Source: Utricularia gibba
Lineage: Eukaryota > Streptophyta > Magnoliopsida > Lamiales > Lentibulariaceae
Assembly: GCA_002189035.1 (NCBI GenBank)
Contig: NEEC01000011.1
Span: 2,418,001 to 2,482,000, forward strand
Length of the DNA: 64,000 bases
Direction of reading: 5' to 3'
Part shown: positions 1 through 11,557 of the stretch, in pieces
Layout of the letters: the number at the start of each line of letters is the position of its first letter
How positions within the stretch are numbered: position 1 is the first letter of the stretch
Program-made: the position numbers and the translations under genes
Notes under the pieces: model-generated
Database searches by the model: none
Seen by the model: the letters and a program-made list of their open reading frames with translations, nothing else
What the model was told of the DNA's origin: nothing

Positions 1-1490
1 AGCGTAAACACCATTCCCAGAAAATTGGCGCACCCCAGAAGGATCAACGACTTTCTGACTCCGATTCCGGCGGGATATCCGGCGTGCTTCATTGGATCTG
101 GGGACTGAGCGGCGTAAAGAAATCCGAAAGCTCCAACGATGGAACCCGCTTTTCCGGAAGCCGCGGAAATCCCGTGACAGGTGGATCGGAATCTCGCCGG
201 GAAGATCTCCGCCGCGACGACGAAAGTGGTGGCATTTGGTCCGAAATTGGCGAAAAAGAAGGTTAGTGCATAGATGACTAAGAACCCAATTCGGTTATCT
301 TTCTGTGTCCAGTGATCGTACGGTATCGCCAGAGCAAACATAAACGCAGTCATGAAGAAGAAGCCCATTAACTGAATTGTGAAGCGCCCCAATTTTTCGA
401 TGAACCCCATCGTGAACCAGAATCCGGGAAGTGCCAAGAGGGAGACCAGGATCTGGGCTCTGGTGACTTTGAAGACTTCTTCTAAAGCATTCACCGATGA
501 AGGTATTGGGATCCATTTCATGGAGATGAAAATGTCTTTCTGAAACAGAGTTTGGCTGTAAAACGCGATGCCCATAAAAAACCAGGTACTGGTGGTGCCC
601 AGAAGATGACGCCCATGGCGGCGGAGAAATTCCTTGGAAAATAAACCAAATTGGTTTCTTCTTTCGTCTAATTGCGACTCAGTTGTCTCCAGATCCACGT
701 TCAGTACCTTGGACATATCGGCGGCGGCTTGTTTCGCGTTATTGGCGATGAGCGCCGTGTAACGAGCGGTTTCCGGCAATTTTCTCCGTTGGAAGAACGC
801 GGCGGTCGCCGGAACGGCACCGAACATGAGCATCACACGCCACGCGAAGTCGGCTTGAGGGACAGTGGAGCGGATTGGATCAACGGCGTAGGGCGGAGCC
901 GGGAACCCCGCCTTGAACGAGGAGGAGAGAATGAGCCCCACCATTCCTGCGGACATACTTCCGATGCCGCTCATCAAATAAACGGCGGCGAGAAACCTTC
1001 CTCGTGTTCTCTTATTCGCGTACTCCGCCACGATCGTCGCGCAAAGTGGTTGACTTCCACCCACCCCGAACCCCACCCAAAACCTAAAGAAACACAGTGT
1101 AGCCATGACGGACGCAGGCCGGTCGCTGAAAGAAAGCCCTGAACCAACGGGAGAGATGATCATGAACACCAGCGCAATCCCATACGCTTCTTTCCGGCCT
1201 ATTCGATCACCAAGCCACCCGAAAAACAACTGCCCCACCAACGCTCCACATAAAATAACTGCACTGATTGCGGACGACACGTTCGGCGGTAGAGTTCCCG
1301 GCATCGGCGATCCCTCATGGTGGTAATAAATGCGGCCAAGAAGCCTAGTTACCAAGGAAATGGAGAATAGATCGTACGCACCGGCGAGAAACCCGATCCC
1401 GGCGACAATTAACGCCGTGAAATGGAACTTTTGCGTCTTCGCCGAGTCCAGAGCATCCAGCACTTCCACCTTCCGCCCTTCTTCCTCCAT
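1..1490 (-). CDS. PHT1-family inorganic phosphate transporter homologue, partial (3' end beyond window)
   Basis: Major-facilitator proton/phosphate symporter family, expected in the plasma membrane. One uninterrupted frame starts at the ATG at 1488-1490 ([11 protein letters not shown]) and runs off the left edge, giving about 496 residues of the usual 520-550. Family landmarks are seen in order: the TM1 region '[20 protein letters not shown]', '[13 protein letters not shown]' after TM2, the TM4 signature region, '[21 protein letters not shown]' in the central loop (residues about 230-250), '[20 protein letters not shown]' in TM7, and '[12 protein letters not shown]' in TM10. No intron, as in many PHT1 genes. 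Oddity: the signature normally reading GGDYPLSATIMSE is [13 protein letters not shown] here, the TM4 glutamine is Ser174, and the TM7 aspartate is Gly307. Residues that bind phosphate or couple protons in the family are therefore replaced, so transport of phosphate is doubtful although the fold is intact. Confidence 0.9.
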   Translation of the reverse strand, partial: MEEEGRKVEVLDALDSAKTQKFHFTALIVAGIGFLAGAYDLFSISLVTRLLGRIYYHHEGSPMPGTLPPNVSSAISAVILCGALVGQLFFGWLGDRIGRKEAYGIALVFMIISPVGSGLSFSDRPASVMATLCFFRFWVGFGVGGSQPLCATIVAEYANKRTRGRFLAAVYLMSGIGSMSAGMVGLILSSSFKAGFPAPPYAVDPIRSTVPQADFAWRVMLMFGAVPATAAFFQRRKLPETARYTALIANNAKQAAADMSKVLNVDLETTESQLDERRNQFGLFSKEFLRRHGRHLLGTTSTWFFMGIAFYSQTLFQKDIFISMKWIPIPSSVNALEEVFKVTRAQILVSLLALPGFWFTMGFIEKLGRFTIQLMGFFFMTAFMFALAIPYDHWTQKDNRIGFLVIYALTFFFANFGPNATTFVVAAEIFPARFRSTCHGISAASGKAGSIVGAFGFLYAAQSPDPMKHAGYPAGIGVRKSLILLGCANFLGMVFT

Positions 1491-2283
1491 TAAAAACCAC
1501 GATCGTTAATAACAGAAGAAGCTCACCCTTCTCCGTACCCATCTATTAATAACAGGGTTACCGCAGTGATAAAGACACTGTACCGGGTCAAAACCCTACC
1601 TCGTTGCGTTGACTTTTTAGAAGAAAAGTGAACCCTCGCCACACGATTGGACAATCAAAAGCCCTAATCTTCCAGATTAATATTAATTACACATGCTTCT
1701 AGAAGGAATCAATGGGAGGGGCGAAACTGGAACAACACAATTAAATGAGACCCCTCTTTTCAAAGCTGTCGAATTTTGAAGTATATCAAGGAATTAAATA
1801 GAATGACCAAAGGCTGAAAGATCTCAGCCGCTGGATCGTGCGAAATCGGACGGCTCAGCGATATTCTCAGCCCAAGAAGAAGCCAAGTCGGTTGTCGTTG
1901 ACTTTTAATTTTTAATATTTTGTTGCGTGGCGTGGTGTCATTGCAATTTGCAAACATAAAAAGTGCACCGCGGCCCACATCGGATATTGAAATAAAAAAA
2001 TGAGTATTATATAATTAAATTGAAGAATATCACATTGAATGGCTATAATTGGACTTAATATAATAATGCCTTACCTAAAATTGAACAATATCATACAAGT
2101 AATATAATAATGCCTTTCCTAAGAGTTTGTCGTGTTGGGAATATTTTTGGAATAAATTATGACAAAGGTGATGATAAGTCACGTTTTTCAAGGCATTCGT
2201 CCAACAAGAACAAACAACATCGGAAGTAGAGGTATTCATTCATTTAATTGCGTAATTTGTTCATTTCAGAAATAATCAATTTC
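1491..2283. other. Intergenic region, AT-rich, no gene seen
   Basis: This stretch is upstream of the phosphate-transporter homologue (read leftwards) and downstream of the enoyl-CoA isomerase. It is AT-rich, with near-repeats of 'aatatcac/aatatcat' and 'aatataataatgcctt' at about 2020-2120 suggesting a small local duplication ('taatataataatgcctt' occurs near 2055 and again near 2100). No supported open reading frame or RNA gene was seen, and I did not find a perfect P1BS phosphate-response site. Confidence 0.5.
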
Positions 2284-3036
2284 TCATAGCTTTGATGGTG
2301 CAACAAGCTCGATCTTCGCTCCCACAAGTGCGCATGCCTCGGGGTACATCGCCGTCCTGATCCCAGCATATGCCGCCCCGCTCCACCGTCTCGCTGCCAG
2401 TTCCTCTGCCTTCTTCACGGCGGCGCTGAGGACCTCCTCCGCGCTACCGTACGCGGAATCAACGATCCCCATCCTCACGGCCTCCTCCGCGCTCACCTTC
2501 GCCGCTCGCAGCAGGACTTCCCGCCTCGCCGCCGCGGATCCGATCTTCGCGCGGATCAGCTCCATGAAATAATCAGGCAGAGTCATGCCCATGTCCAATT
2601 CACTCATATACAGCACCGCTCGAGAGGACGTCATCATGACGTAGTCGTGACACATCGCGAGAATCATCCCCGCGGCGGCAGCGTGACCGGTAACCGCCGC
2701 GACGGTTGGCATAGGGAGGGAGAGAAGATCCGCGACCACTCCTCTGAACAGCTTCACCATCCTTAAAAGTTCCAATCCGGCGGCGTCGGAGGAGCCCGAT
2801 TTAACGCCGACGGCCTGCGCGTGCCTCAGATCGAAGCCGTTGGAGAAGAAACGCCCCTCCGCCACGGTGACCAACGCGGATCCATCGACCGATTGCGATT
2901 TCACCTCGGACAAGGCGGAGCGGATGGCGGCGATCAGATCCGGATGGAGGCGATGCTCCTGATCCTTCTCCGTGTCCCCAATTAGCGTCAGGATGAAGAG
3001 GCGTCCTCGTTTCTCCAACGTGCACATCGCAGACAA
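2284..3036 (-). CDS. Peroxisomal delta3-delta2-enoyl-CoA isomerase (ECI-like)
   Basis: Crotonase-fold enzyme that moves cis/trans 3-double bonds to the trans-2 position so that unsaturated fatty acids can pass through peroxisomal beta-oxidation. The 250-residue single-exon frame shows the plant ECI start (MCTLEKRGRLFILTL, beginning at Met4 of the longest frame; this second Met, at 3027, is the more likely start). It also has the oxyanion-hole segments 'EGRFFSNGFDL' and 'AAVTGHAAAAGMILAMCHDY', the 'YMSELDMGM' stretch that carries the expected catalytic glutamate, and 'GIVDSAYGSAEEV'. The C-terminus is PSKL, a perfect PTS1 peroxisome signal. Length matches Arabidopsis ECI1-3 (about 240). The frame is GC-rich and intact. 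Confidence 0.93.
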   Translation of the reverse strand: MSAMCTLEKRGRLFILTLIGDTEKDQEHRLHPDLIAAIRSALSEVKSQSVDGSALVTVAEGRFFSNGFDLRHAQAVGVKSGSSDAAGLELLRMVKLFRGVVADLLSLPMPTVAAVTGHAAAAGMILAMCHDYVMMTSSRAVLYMSELDMGMTLPDYFMELIRAKIGSAAARREVLLRAAKVSAEEAVRMGIVDSAYGSAEEVLSAAVKKAEELAARRWSGAAYAGIRTAMYPEACALVGAKIELVAPSKL

Positions 3037-3073
3037 AATTAGATGACCCAGCTCGAAACGACGGCGTACTCCA

Positions 3074-3082
3074 CCTATATAA
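3074..3082 (-). promoter_or_regulatory. Probable TATA box of the enoyl-CoA isomerase gene
   Basis: On the minus strand the bases read TTATATAGG about 40-50 bp upstream of the likely start codon. Position and sequence fit a plant TATA box with a short 5' leader. Inferred from sequence only. Confidence 0.4.
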
Positions 3083-3210
3083 CCCCCTTTTCTTTATTTG
3101 AATAATAACCGTAATTCAGAAACGGCGTCGTCTATCCCCGGCTCCCACTTGTACAGACCCCGGTCCGGTCAGGACCCGGGCCGGGAACACACAACTCGGT
3201 TTTGAGTCAG

Positions 3211-4961
3211 TTATCCACATCCATTCTCGTGGTGTAGAAGAAAGTCATTCAGTTTCTCCCTTCTGTGCTTCATATCAGATATCATCTTCTCAGTTTGACA
3301 GATGATCTGTTGAGGTAAAAACTCCTCCAAGTATCCAATCCACTCACCTAGTGTCATCTTCTCCAAGTCCAACAGGTTTTTCGCCTCCCTTTTGATCTCA
3401 ACACCACCCGAATGTGGCAAAACTTGTTCTTTCCTGGAATCATCCTTTCTGATATCACATGATCTTTCCACTTCTTCGATCATTTGAGTTTCAGCCGTAC
3501 TTCTGTTGGCTGTTTTCAGGATCTTTCTTTGCTGAACACTGTCCAAATCTTTGAAAACTTGCTTCTTTGAGGTCCTACCTCTCCTCCCACCTACCTTTCT
3601 TTCACCCATATGCCTGTGTGTCTCTTCGATCGTGCCATCCATTCCATTTCTTACCGCAGAATAACTTTTTTCATTACTTGCGCTTTTCACCAGATGGGCA
3701 TTTCCATCTTCTGGTATACCTCCTGCTTTTGCAGTTTCGGAGCTCTTTTTTCCCATTTTCAGCTCAACACCATCCACTTGCCTCCTTGAATTCCTCAGAG
3801 TTTGTTTTGTTTCACCCAAATCCCTAACTGCCTCCTCCAGCAAACCATTCTTTCCATTCTTCTCCTCACATCCAGCAACCCCAGCTGCAGGTGTACTTGA
3901 TTTTGCATTTTTCGAGCTCTTGGTCTCCCCTTAAGCTCAACAGCGTCTGAATGTGGCAAATCTTGCTCTTTCTTTGACCTCCTAGTCCTCCTCTGACCCA
4001 GTTTTACTTCACCCAATTCCTTTTTAATCTCCTCCAGTAAACCATCCTCACCATTTTTCATCTCACATTCTGCCCTTTCATCACCTGGTCTTTTCTCCGT
4101 TTCAGTGATCCCAGCTTCCGGCATACTGATTTCCGGTTCTTTTGAGCTGTTGTTTCCCTCCATTTTGATGCCAACACTATCCAAACCTCTTACTGTTTGT
4201 TCTTTCCTTGAACCCCGAGTCCTCCTCTGCTCACCCTGTTTTGTCACATAATTCGTCTCTTCCACCAACCTCTCCCTCCTCCTCGACTTTCCAGTTGCAC
4301 TAATGGTAGCATTCTCAGGAAGCTCGCTTTGGAATTCAGTTTTCTTCAACAGCCTTGTGCTTCTACAACGGCTCAGTGTAATACCCTCCTTTTTCAAAAC
4401 TGTTTCTTCACCAGTATTTCCAGCTTCACAAGCTGTTTTCTCCTCTAGTGTTCCTAACTTAGATCCTGAGAAATTTAACTCAGATTCCTCATGAATGACG
4501 CCTAAATCTATTCCATGACTCCTCACTCTCCGCTTCGGATTCCTGCTCATGTTTCGAGGACACGAATCTCTCCCACCATCTTGCACTCCAAATTTCACGC
4601 CAATCGTCGTCTGCTCACCAATTTCAACGACGTCTCCTTCCGATAAGAGCGCCGGAACCGACGGGCTCAGCTGTCGGCGGTTCAAGGCAGTGCCGTTTGA
4701 AGAACCCAGATCCGTGATTACCCATCCCATACCCCCGAGATCCGACACGTATTCAACTTGAATAACTACATGTTTCGATGAAATTCCGGCATCTTTGATT
4801 GCAACCGTGTTGCCTGTTGCAATACGGCCAATACGAACCTTTTTCCCGGGTTTGAAATCGCGGATTTCCCCGGAAACTGGGCCTTTCTGGAACACGAGGC
4901 GCAGGAAGGGCAACTGGCCGTATTCTCCGGCAACCGCGGCGGCGGACTTCTTCCGAGCCAT
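3211..4961 (-). CDS. FHA-domain protein (At4g14490-like) with basic tandem repeats; frame broken once
   Basis: Single-exon gene. Residues about 15-125 form a forkhead-associated domain, a phosphothreonine-binding module: 'VRIGRIATGNTVAIKD', 'ISSKHVVIQVE', 'WVITDLGSSNGTALN' and 'LLSEGDVVEIGE' are seen. The rest is a highly charged, probably nuclear tail with degenerate repeats of about 70 residues built on 'RRTRxSKKEQ...DSVxLKM...KSS', ending in the conserved segment 'MTLGEWIGYLEEFLPQQII' plus a coiled-coil-like end. The frame from 4961 stops near 3795 (388 residues). The continuation lies in another frame down to 3211. The switch falls at a four-G run (plus strand 3927-3930) where the neighbouring repeat copy and the conserved C-terminus imply one missing base. 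The intact protein would be about 583 residues. Molecular role is unknown beyond phosphopeptide binding. Confidence 0.82.
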
Positions 4962-5154
4962 AATCAGGTATTAGCAAGGTGATACCGGAGATGCAGAGGG
5001 GCGGGTGGGAAGAAAGAGGAACTTGAAAATTTGAATTCCCGATTTGAGCGAGCGAAAAGGTTTTCACGTCTTGACATAAATCTCCCTACAAATATTCAAA
5101 ATCGCATTTCTGCCCCATTCTACTATTCTAATTTCTGTTTTCACCCCAGCACCT

Positions 5155-8100
5155 TCATGTAGGCAAAATTCTAAGCAAACGTAGAGCACGCATCCATGGC
5201 GGCCTCTCTGATAACACTATTTTCCTCAGCACAGGTACTGCTCCCGCGGCTACGATGGCGCCATGGTTCTCGCTCTCCATACTCAGGTTATACAAAATCC
5301 CCAAACTCGCTTCAATGCCTCGAATGCTACCTTTCTCCATCATCTCCACAAGGGGGAATATCCCCCCTGGGACGCCACTGCTCTAGTCGAATCGACCAAC
5401 CCTTCCGATATGATTCGATTAAGCTCCAGAACAGCTGTTTCCTTGACATCCATGGGGAATGGACCTTTCAGTAGGTGTATCAGCCTTGGGATCGTCTCGT
5501 AAAGAGTCACCTCCATGTTGACAGGGTTGTCGAGAACGAACTTGTCTCCAGATTCAGAGGTGAGCTTGATCAGGCAAGCAGCGATCATGCTCTTGTTCTC
5601 GAGAGGAATGCTCGATTGGAGGAGAGTCCGGAGCAGTGAGGTAAGGTTTTCGAAGTTCACGGCGCGGCGGAATGGTTCATGGTCGAGCAATTTCATGAGC
5701 AGATGTGAAGCAGCTGAGACTGCTAGGCCAGCTTCCTCCAGCTTCAGGATTCGGATTTCAGGCTTCTCTGTGTCAGCGCCATCATGCTCCAATTCCGCTG
5801 ATTACAGTCAGTGAAAAAAGCCAAGATGCAACCCAAATCAGAAGAGCAAAACAAGAATGGATTAAAGCGAATTCCAGAGCACAGTCATACACAGAATCGC
5901 GGGTCCAGCTTACCTGTTGAACATTTCTGCCGGAAAACCTCTTCCATGGTAGATGCAATCCCTGCAGAAATGAGATTATCGAGTGGAGTTCCAATTGATA
6001 CGATGAACTCAAGTATGGAGGCTGCTCTTCTCTGCAATTCAGGTGTTGATGTCTCCAAGACTTGCACGAGGCAAGAAAGGATACCAGCATCAGTGAAGCT
6101 CTCTGCATGAGGATTATGCAGGCTGCGGAGAAAAACATTCTCATTAGACCTCAAGAGTATCGGTGACCGGAGTTTAAGGAGAAACAGCCTTAGGAAGATC
6201 AACGACAGGTTGGAGTTCAAAATTTTCAGAACTCAACTCTGACAAATACCTTGACGAGGGATCACTTGCAGAAGTCTTTGCCACTGACCCATCAATTTTG
6301 TCTTCATAAAACTGAGTACCGGAAAGATCAGTACAGCGCACCAACCTAAAGACTCAAAGCAGAATACATTGAATGACAAGACAGAAGGAACCTTGTGTTT
6401 CATTTCTTTGTTGGGATCCAAAATCCGCGAAAGAATGCTCAGTATCTGCAGAAAAGCACCAACCATTACTTTCCAACCTGTGGCAATACAGTTACAAAGA
6501 CAATCCAGAGAACAAACAAATACCAGAGGTCTCAAGCTATGCGATGTGCTTGCTGAAGATTGCTTAAGCAAACTTAGAAGAGGCTGCAGTGCTCCTTCTG
6601 CTTCAATTGTCTGGCAAACATTAGTGCTGGATCACAAATCAAATCCACAGATTTAAATTGACGCACAGGGGAGAACTCGACAAAATGAAAAGGGTAAGTG
6701 GTTGATTGCCATAACTTGTATTAAGAAAACGGAATTCATCTCATGTATAGATGTATTAATGCATTGCTACCTGATGGACAGCCTATCTAAAGCTCGAAGG
6801 GTGGCTAATTGTACTTCATGATTTGGGTGGCTAACTAGCAGAACAAGATGTTTGACTGCACCAGCTTCCTTAAAAGAACAACGCATATGCTCATTAACAG
6901 ATGCATCAGATATTGAGTCTGCAGCTCTAGAAATAGCAGATTCATCATTGAGTTGAAGTATTAGAACAAGACGAGCAACAGCATCAATCCATGGTAACAG
7001 TGTTAGCCTCTGAGAAGAAGTGGATGTTCCATCATTCTTATTGCTACTTTCAGCTTCAATTGCACCTATACGAGCAAGGAACTGTTGGTGTGTCCTCCCA
7101 AGTACTGCATTCACTTTTGATTCATCCAAGTCAACATTGTTGTTGCCTATATTCAGACCAAGCAGTAACTCTGAAGCACCATATCTAGAAGCGGTATTCG
7201 GTGTGGATTGCTCTATTTCTGTACCATCCGGTAAAGAGGGCCAGGAGTACAAAGCTGGTCTCAAGGTTTTGTAGGCAGCAGCACCAACCAAAGGAACCAC
7301 AACTAGGCCTTCTTCCATCACAAGTAATCGGTAATAATCATCCTTTGCAAGTTCCAATAATATATTTCTTGCTATTTTTCGAATGACTTTTGCATCCTTT
7401 GAATCCTCCATCAAGATCCTTGACTGCAATAAAATCCAGTAATGCCAAAATTCAGAAATTAACAACACAAGAGTGAGAAAACAGCATGACAATGGTCTTG
7501 TTACCAGTTTTGGGATAACTCCAATTTCAACAATTATTTTGTGGTTTGCAGGGTGCAAAGCAAGGTTAGCCAGGAGCCCTCCAGCCGCTTCTTTGATTTT
7601 CATATCTTCATCATCTAAGCACTTGACAATCAAGGGAAGGATCTCAGATCGAGACACTTGGGCACCAAGCTTTTCATCTACAGCCAAGTTCCATAAAGTA
7701 CATAATGCTTGCTCCTTCACCTGCACCAGATGAAGTTTATCAGTATAGGGATAGCTGACTTCCAAGCCAGCAATCAGCAAATATTCTGTACGTTAGATGA
7801 CACCGCCAAGCGCCCCAGCAGGACAGTGACTGCTTCAATTGCACCACTAGCAGCAACACGCTCTCTGTATGAGTTAATCGAAGATATCACCCGAAGTAGA
7901 CCAGCTGATGCTTCACATGCTGAATCGGAGTCTGACTGCAGAAGGTTAACAATAAGATTGAGAGTGCCACCATATTTCATGATGTTATCAACATACTCTT
8001 TTCCTCCTAATGAATACTTCCATAAAGCAATTACAGCCTGCTCTCTATCCAGACTACTATTATCTAATCCCAGCATCCGAACAAACAACGGCAGGTACGC

Positions 8101-8847
8101 ATCATTCGCATCCGGTGTTTTGTTGTCCAAAGTCTGCGGATCCTGTGAATTGTTACAAATGAAGAGTTACACAGGAAGCATCTTTCAGACATCGCTAACT
8201 CCTAACACTAAAATGGTTAAAACTTAACATATGCGCATAAGGGAATGAGTAAAATTGACAGCATATGATAAACCTAAACAGCAGGCATTTCTTGATAAAA
8301 CTTTCAGGAGTTTCATCCACCCAACCATAAGCATTAACCCAACTGCAAAAACCTCACATACTGTGAAAGATACTGAGTTTGGCGCATTGCTAGACAATTT
8401 TGACTGCAGTATCACAAAAACCACCTTGGGGACAATGCATCACTGAACATTTGCATTGCCAACCCCAAGTGTTGGTCTGGTTAAGATGCCAACTAGAAGA
8501 ATATAGTCTAGAGTCGGCAATATGCAATTTGGCTCATCAAAAGTCACACAACATTCACAATCCATCATTCAGAATCTTGAATATAAGAAATCACTATGTG
8601 TCTAAAACATGAGTGATGAAATTGTATATGAGGGAAAAGGCAGAGCGCTCACCGCAGAAGCTGCGGACTGCACTTGGGCAGCAAAGATTTCACCTTGCCC
8701 ACCATTATCGCTATATGCCTTCGTGGGCTGTGAACAATAACGGTATCTGGGAAGCTTGTTCACTGAAAAGGCTCTCACGCGGCCATGGCCGCGGAAGCGA
8801 GGCCTTATTAAACACGGGATGGTGAAAACTGGGAGTGCGGTGGACAT
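5155..8847 (-). CDS. Chloroplast-targeted ARM-repeat protein (At1g23180-like); frame broken once
   Basis: Nine exons, read on the minus strand: 8847-8653, 8142-7792, 7720-7505, 7423-6771, 6626-6524, 6445-6392, 6311-6250, 6188-5914, 5797-5155. All introns are GT-AG. The first exon gives a basic, Ser/Arg-rich leader (MSTALPVFTIPCLIRPRFRG) typical of plastid transit peptides. The remainder is armadillo repeats, for example 'KEQALCTLWNLAVDEKLG', 'KEAAGGLLANLALHPANHK' and, at the end, 'GILYNLSMESENHGAIVAAG'. Intact length would be about 850 residues. In the last exon the frame stops after 'AVASQGGYSPLWR', while the homologous continuation 'GGIFPLVEMMEKGSIRG' lies one frame over; the switch is at a six-G run (plus 5362-5367). 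No short intron can explain it. Intron 1 (8143-8652) is the longest and shows nothing else. Function is unknown; ARM repeats usually bind proteins. Confidence 0.82.
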
Positions 8848-9257
8848 TTACGCTTTCCCTTTCCTTCCCTTGTCCCGCTTTACTCAAAAACATCACACAA
8901 GAATTGAAATTGATGACACAGCCATCGAACTTCGGTATTGCTACAGATTTCTCAGGACTCAGGAGGAGTATTCAGGTTTCGCTTTCTTGCTATGGGAATC
9001 AGGATAAGGCCATGCTAATGCTAATGGCCTGCGCCTTGGGCTGTTTACGCCTCATCACCAACGAGAGAGGGACACGGTGACACGGATACGGGAGGGGTCC
9101 GGTCCGACCCCCCCAGGTTCCCAAATTGTGGTAAGGTATTTAATCATATTATTTTTTAATCAAAGGGCATTATTACCACAGTTTAATTTTCGACACGGAG
9201 GCGCGTGGGGCTGTTTCCGCCGAGTCCCTGATTCCCATAAACCCTAATCGATGAAAA
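8848..9257. promoter_or_regulatory. Shared upstream region of the ARM-repeat and PrfB2 genes
   Basis: The two genes diverge, with 410 bp between start codons. A telo-box-like AAACCCTAA lies at 9239-9247, just before the PrfB2 start, as is common in plant genes of organelle translation. A second ATG at 9251 is out of frame with PrfB2. No gene lies inside. Confidence 0.5.
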
Positions 9258-11557
9258 ATGCGTTCTATAGTACTTCGAGTCCTACGGAATACCATTTTGC
9301 TCCGCCACCAAACGCACATCGGAGTTTCTTGGTTTCATTTCCGTGGATTTGCAGTTGTCGCTCATGAAGGCGATTGTTTTCATTCACAGTTTTATGACAG
9401 ATGGAGATTACAATATGTGTGGAATTCACCTCGCTCTTTCGGTTCCCTGGCCGCTGTTGATGCGTCTGGTTCTGATGGTTTGACAGTGGAACGCATCATT
9501 TCAAGTAATTGGGTGATCTATGATGAAAATGAGAGTGACTGGAAAAGCCACGCTGCAGCAGTCGCTCAATCTTTACATCTTATTAAGAAACGCCTCAGGG
9601 TGCGTATGCTTTTAATTTCTATTTGGTTTCTTGTTCGGTTTCTCGATGGTTTTTCTGTAATCCAGATCGAGCTAGCAGGTGGTTTCAGGGTAAAAGCTTG
9701 TTTTTTTGGACTGAGTTTGTAGTTGATTTGGCTTTATGTCCCCAATCTCTGTCAATATGGTGCTAGTGTTTTTCATGCTGCTTGCAACTGCTAAAAAGAC
9801 ATGTTTTTAAGTCCTGGAGCCTGCAGTGATTACACTGTTAAGTAAACTATCTTCATTGCTTCTTTGGATCGCAGTGGAAAACGTTAATTCCGAAACTGGA
9901 AGAATTGTCAAAAGAGCTGAATAATCCAGAGCTTTGGAGCGATCCCCCACATGCTGGAAAAGTAAGCCGCGAGCATGGTTCCATTATGGGAAAGATAAAA
10001 GAGTTCAATGCTTATGAAAAAGAACTATTTGAGCACATTGACATGATCAAACTTGCCCGTGAAGAGAATGACACTACAATGGAAGTGGTGGGCCTTGATT
10101 TCTTATTCTTTAGCATTGTGTTGGCATGCATTCTACTGTTATTCCTATCAAAATGCCTTTTTTCTGCTGTTGTCGTTTTCTAATTCTCATGTAATCAGTC
10201 CATTGCTTAACCTGTGGCTTCCTGAAAACCGAACTTCTTGAGCTGCATCATATTTGATTTGAAACGGATGTCGATTTCACTGTTCTAAGCACTTATCACA
10301 ACTACTCCGGAATGCAGGAATCTATGAATGCTCTACTTTCTCTCAGGAGGCTTCTCAAAGAGAAGGAGCTAGAAGCTCTACTATCATGGGATGAAGACTC
10401 TTGTTCATGTTTCATAGAGGTAAACTCATTTGTCTCGTACAAATGCAGAGTCGTAGCTCTAGCTTTCATCTTATGATTTCAAAATTTTCACTGCTTTTGT
10501 TCGTTCTACATACTCTTGTTCACTCTATATTCCATAACTACAAATCCCGTAGGTCCAAGCTGGAGCTGGTGGTACTGAGAGCATGGACTGGGCCTCCACG
10601 GTGATGCAGATGTACAAGAGGTGGGCTGAGCTTCGTGGCTATGGCGTTACAGTTATCGATGAAATGCCTGGTGAGATTGCAGGAATCAAGGTGTTTCTTA
10701 ACTCCTCCTTTTCTTCTATTTCCTGGTCTGAGTGATGAGCGTAGTGTCATGTCCATACTACACACACAGCCAACTGCTCTGGAAGTAAGCTTCTTTAGTG
10801 TATTGTGTGTCTTCCAGAGGGCTACAATCAGAGTTGATGGAGAATATGCATTTGGCTTTGCAAAAACAGAAGTTGGTGCACATCGCCTGGTGCGCATTTC
10901 GCCATTCGACAGCAACAAGCGCCGGCACACATCCTTCGCTTCTGTTGCGGTCACCCCCATTTTGGGTGATGAATTTTCCCATTTCCAGATCAACGAGTCC
11001 GACCTTCGAGTCGAAAGGTTCCGAGCCGGGGGTGCAGGCGGGCAGCACGTCAACACAACGGAGAGTGCTGTGAGAATCACTCATATCCCTACCGGAATCA
11101 GTGCCTCTTGCCAAAATGAAAGGTCACCACTCTTAATCCCTTCTTGTACACCATCCTTCTTTTTCTCATTCGAAACTCTCCAGATCCCAGCATCAGAACA
11201 AGGCTTCCGCCATGGCCGTGCTCCAATCCCGGTTGGACCAACTCGAGATGGTCCGCCAGGCGGAGAAAAACGCAGTGCATAAGCAGTCACTCACCAGCAT
11301 CAACTTCGGCAGCCAGATTCGATCTTATGTCCTTCATGTACGCATCTCTGATTCACAACTCCTCTCTGTTCCCTCTCCTTGCTGATGATCGTCGTTGTTA
11401 CTCTCAGCCGTATCGAATGGTCAAGGATCATCGGACCGGCCACGAGGTCTCCGATCCAGACTTCGTACTCCAAGGAAACCTCGATGGCTTCATGCTGAGC
11501 TCGCTGTCTGCCGACATCGATGCCGCCGATGACGACGGGCCCTGTGAAGCCGGATGA
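9258..11557 (+). CDS. PrfB2: Organellar peptide chain release factor 2 (PrfB2-like, probably mitochondrial)
   Basis: Class-I release factor that ends translation at UGA/UAA in organelles. Seven exons: 9258-9599, 9875-10087, 10318-10419, 10553-10690, 10818-11122, 11184-11337, 11408-11557, all GT-AG and in frame. An N-terminal extension rich in Arg ([20 protein letters not shown]) fits an organelle presequence. The anticodon-like tripeptide SPF is present in '[19 protein letters not shown]', identifying RF2 rather than RF1 specificity. The peptidyl-hydrolysis GGQ loop is intact in '[19 protein letters not shown]'. The C-terminal domain ends '[14 protein letters not shown]'. An intact GGQ separates it from PrfB3, the GGQ-less plastid paralogue. 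It resembles At1g56350 more than plastid HCF109, but assignment to mitochondria is inference. Confidence 0.92.
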
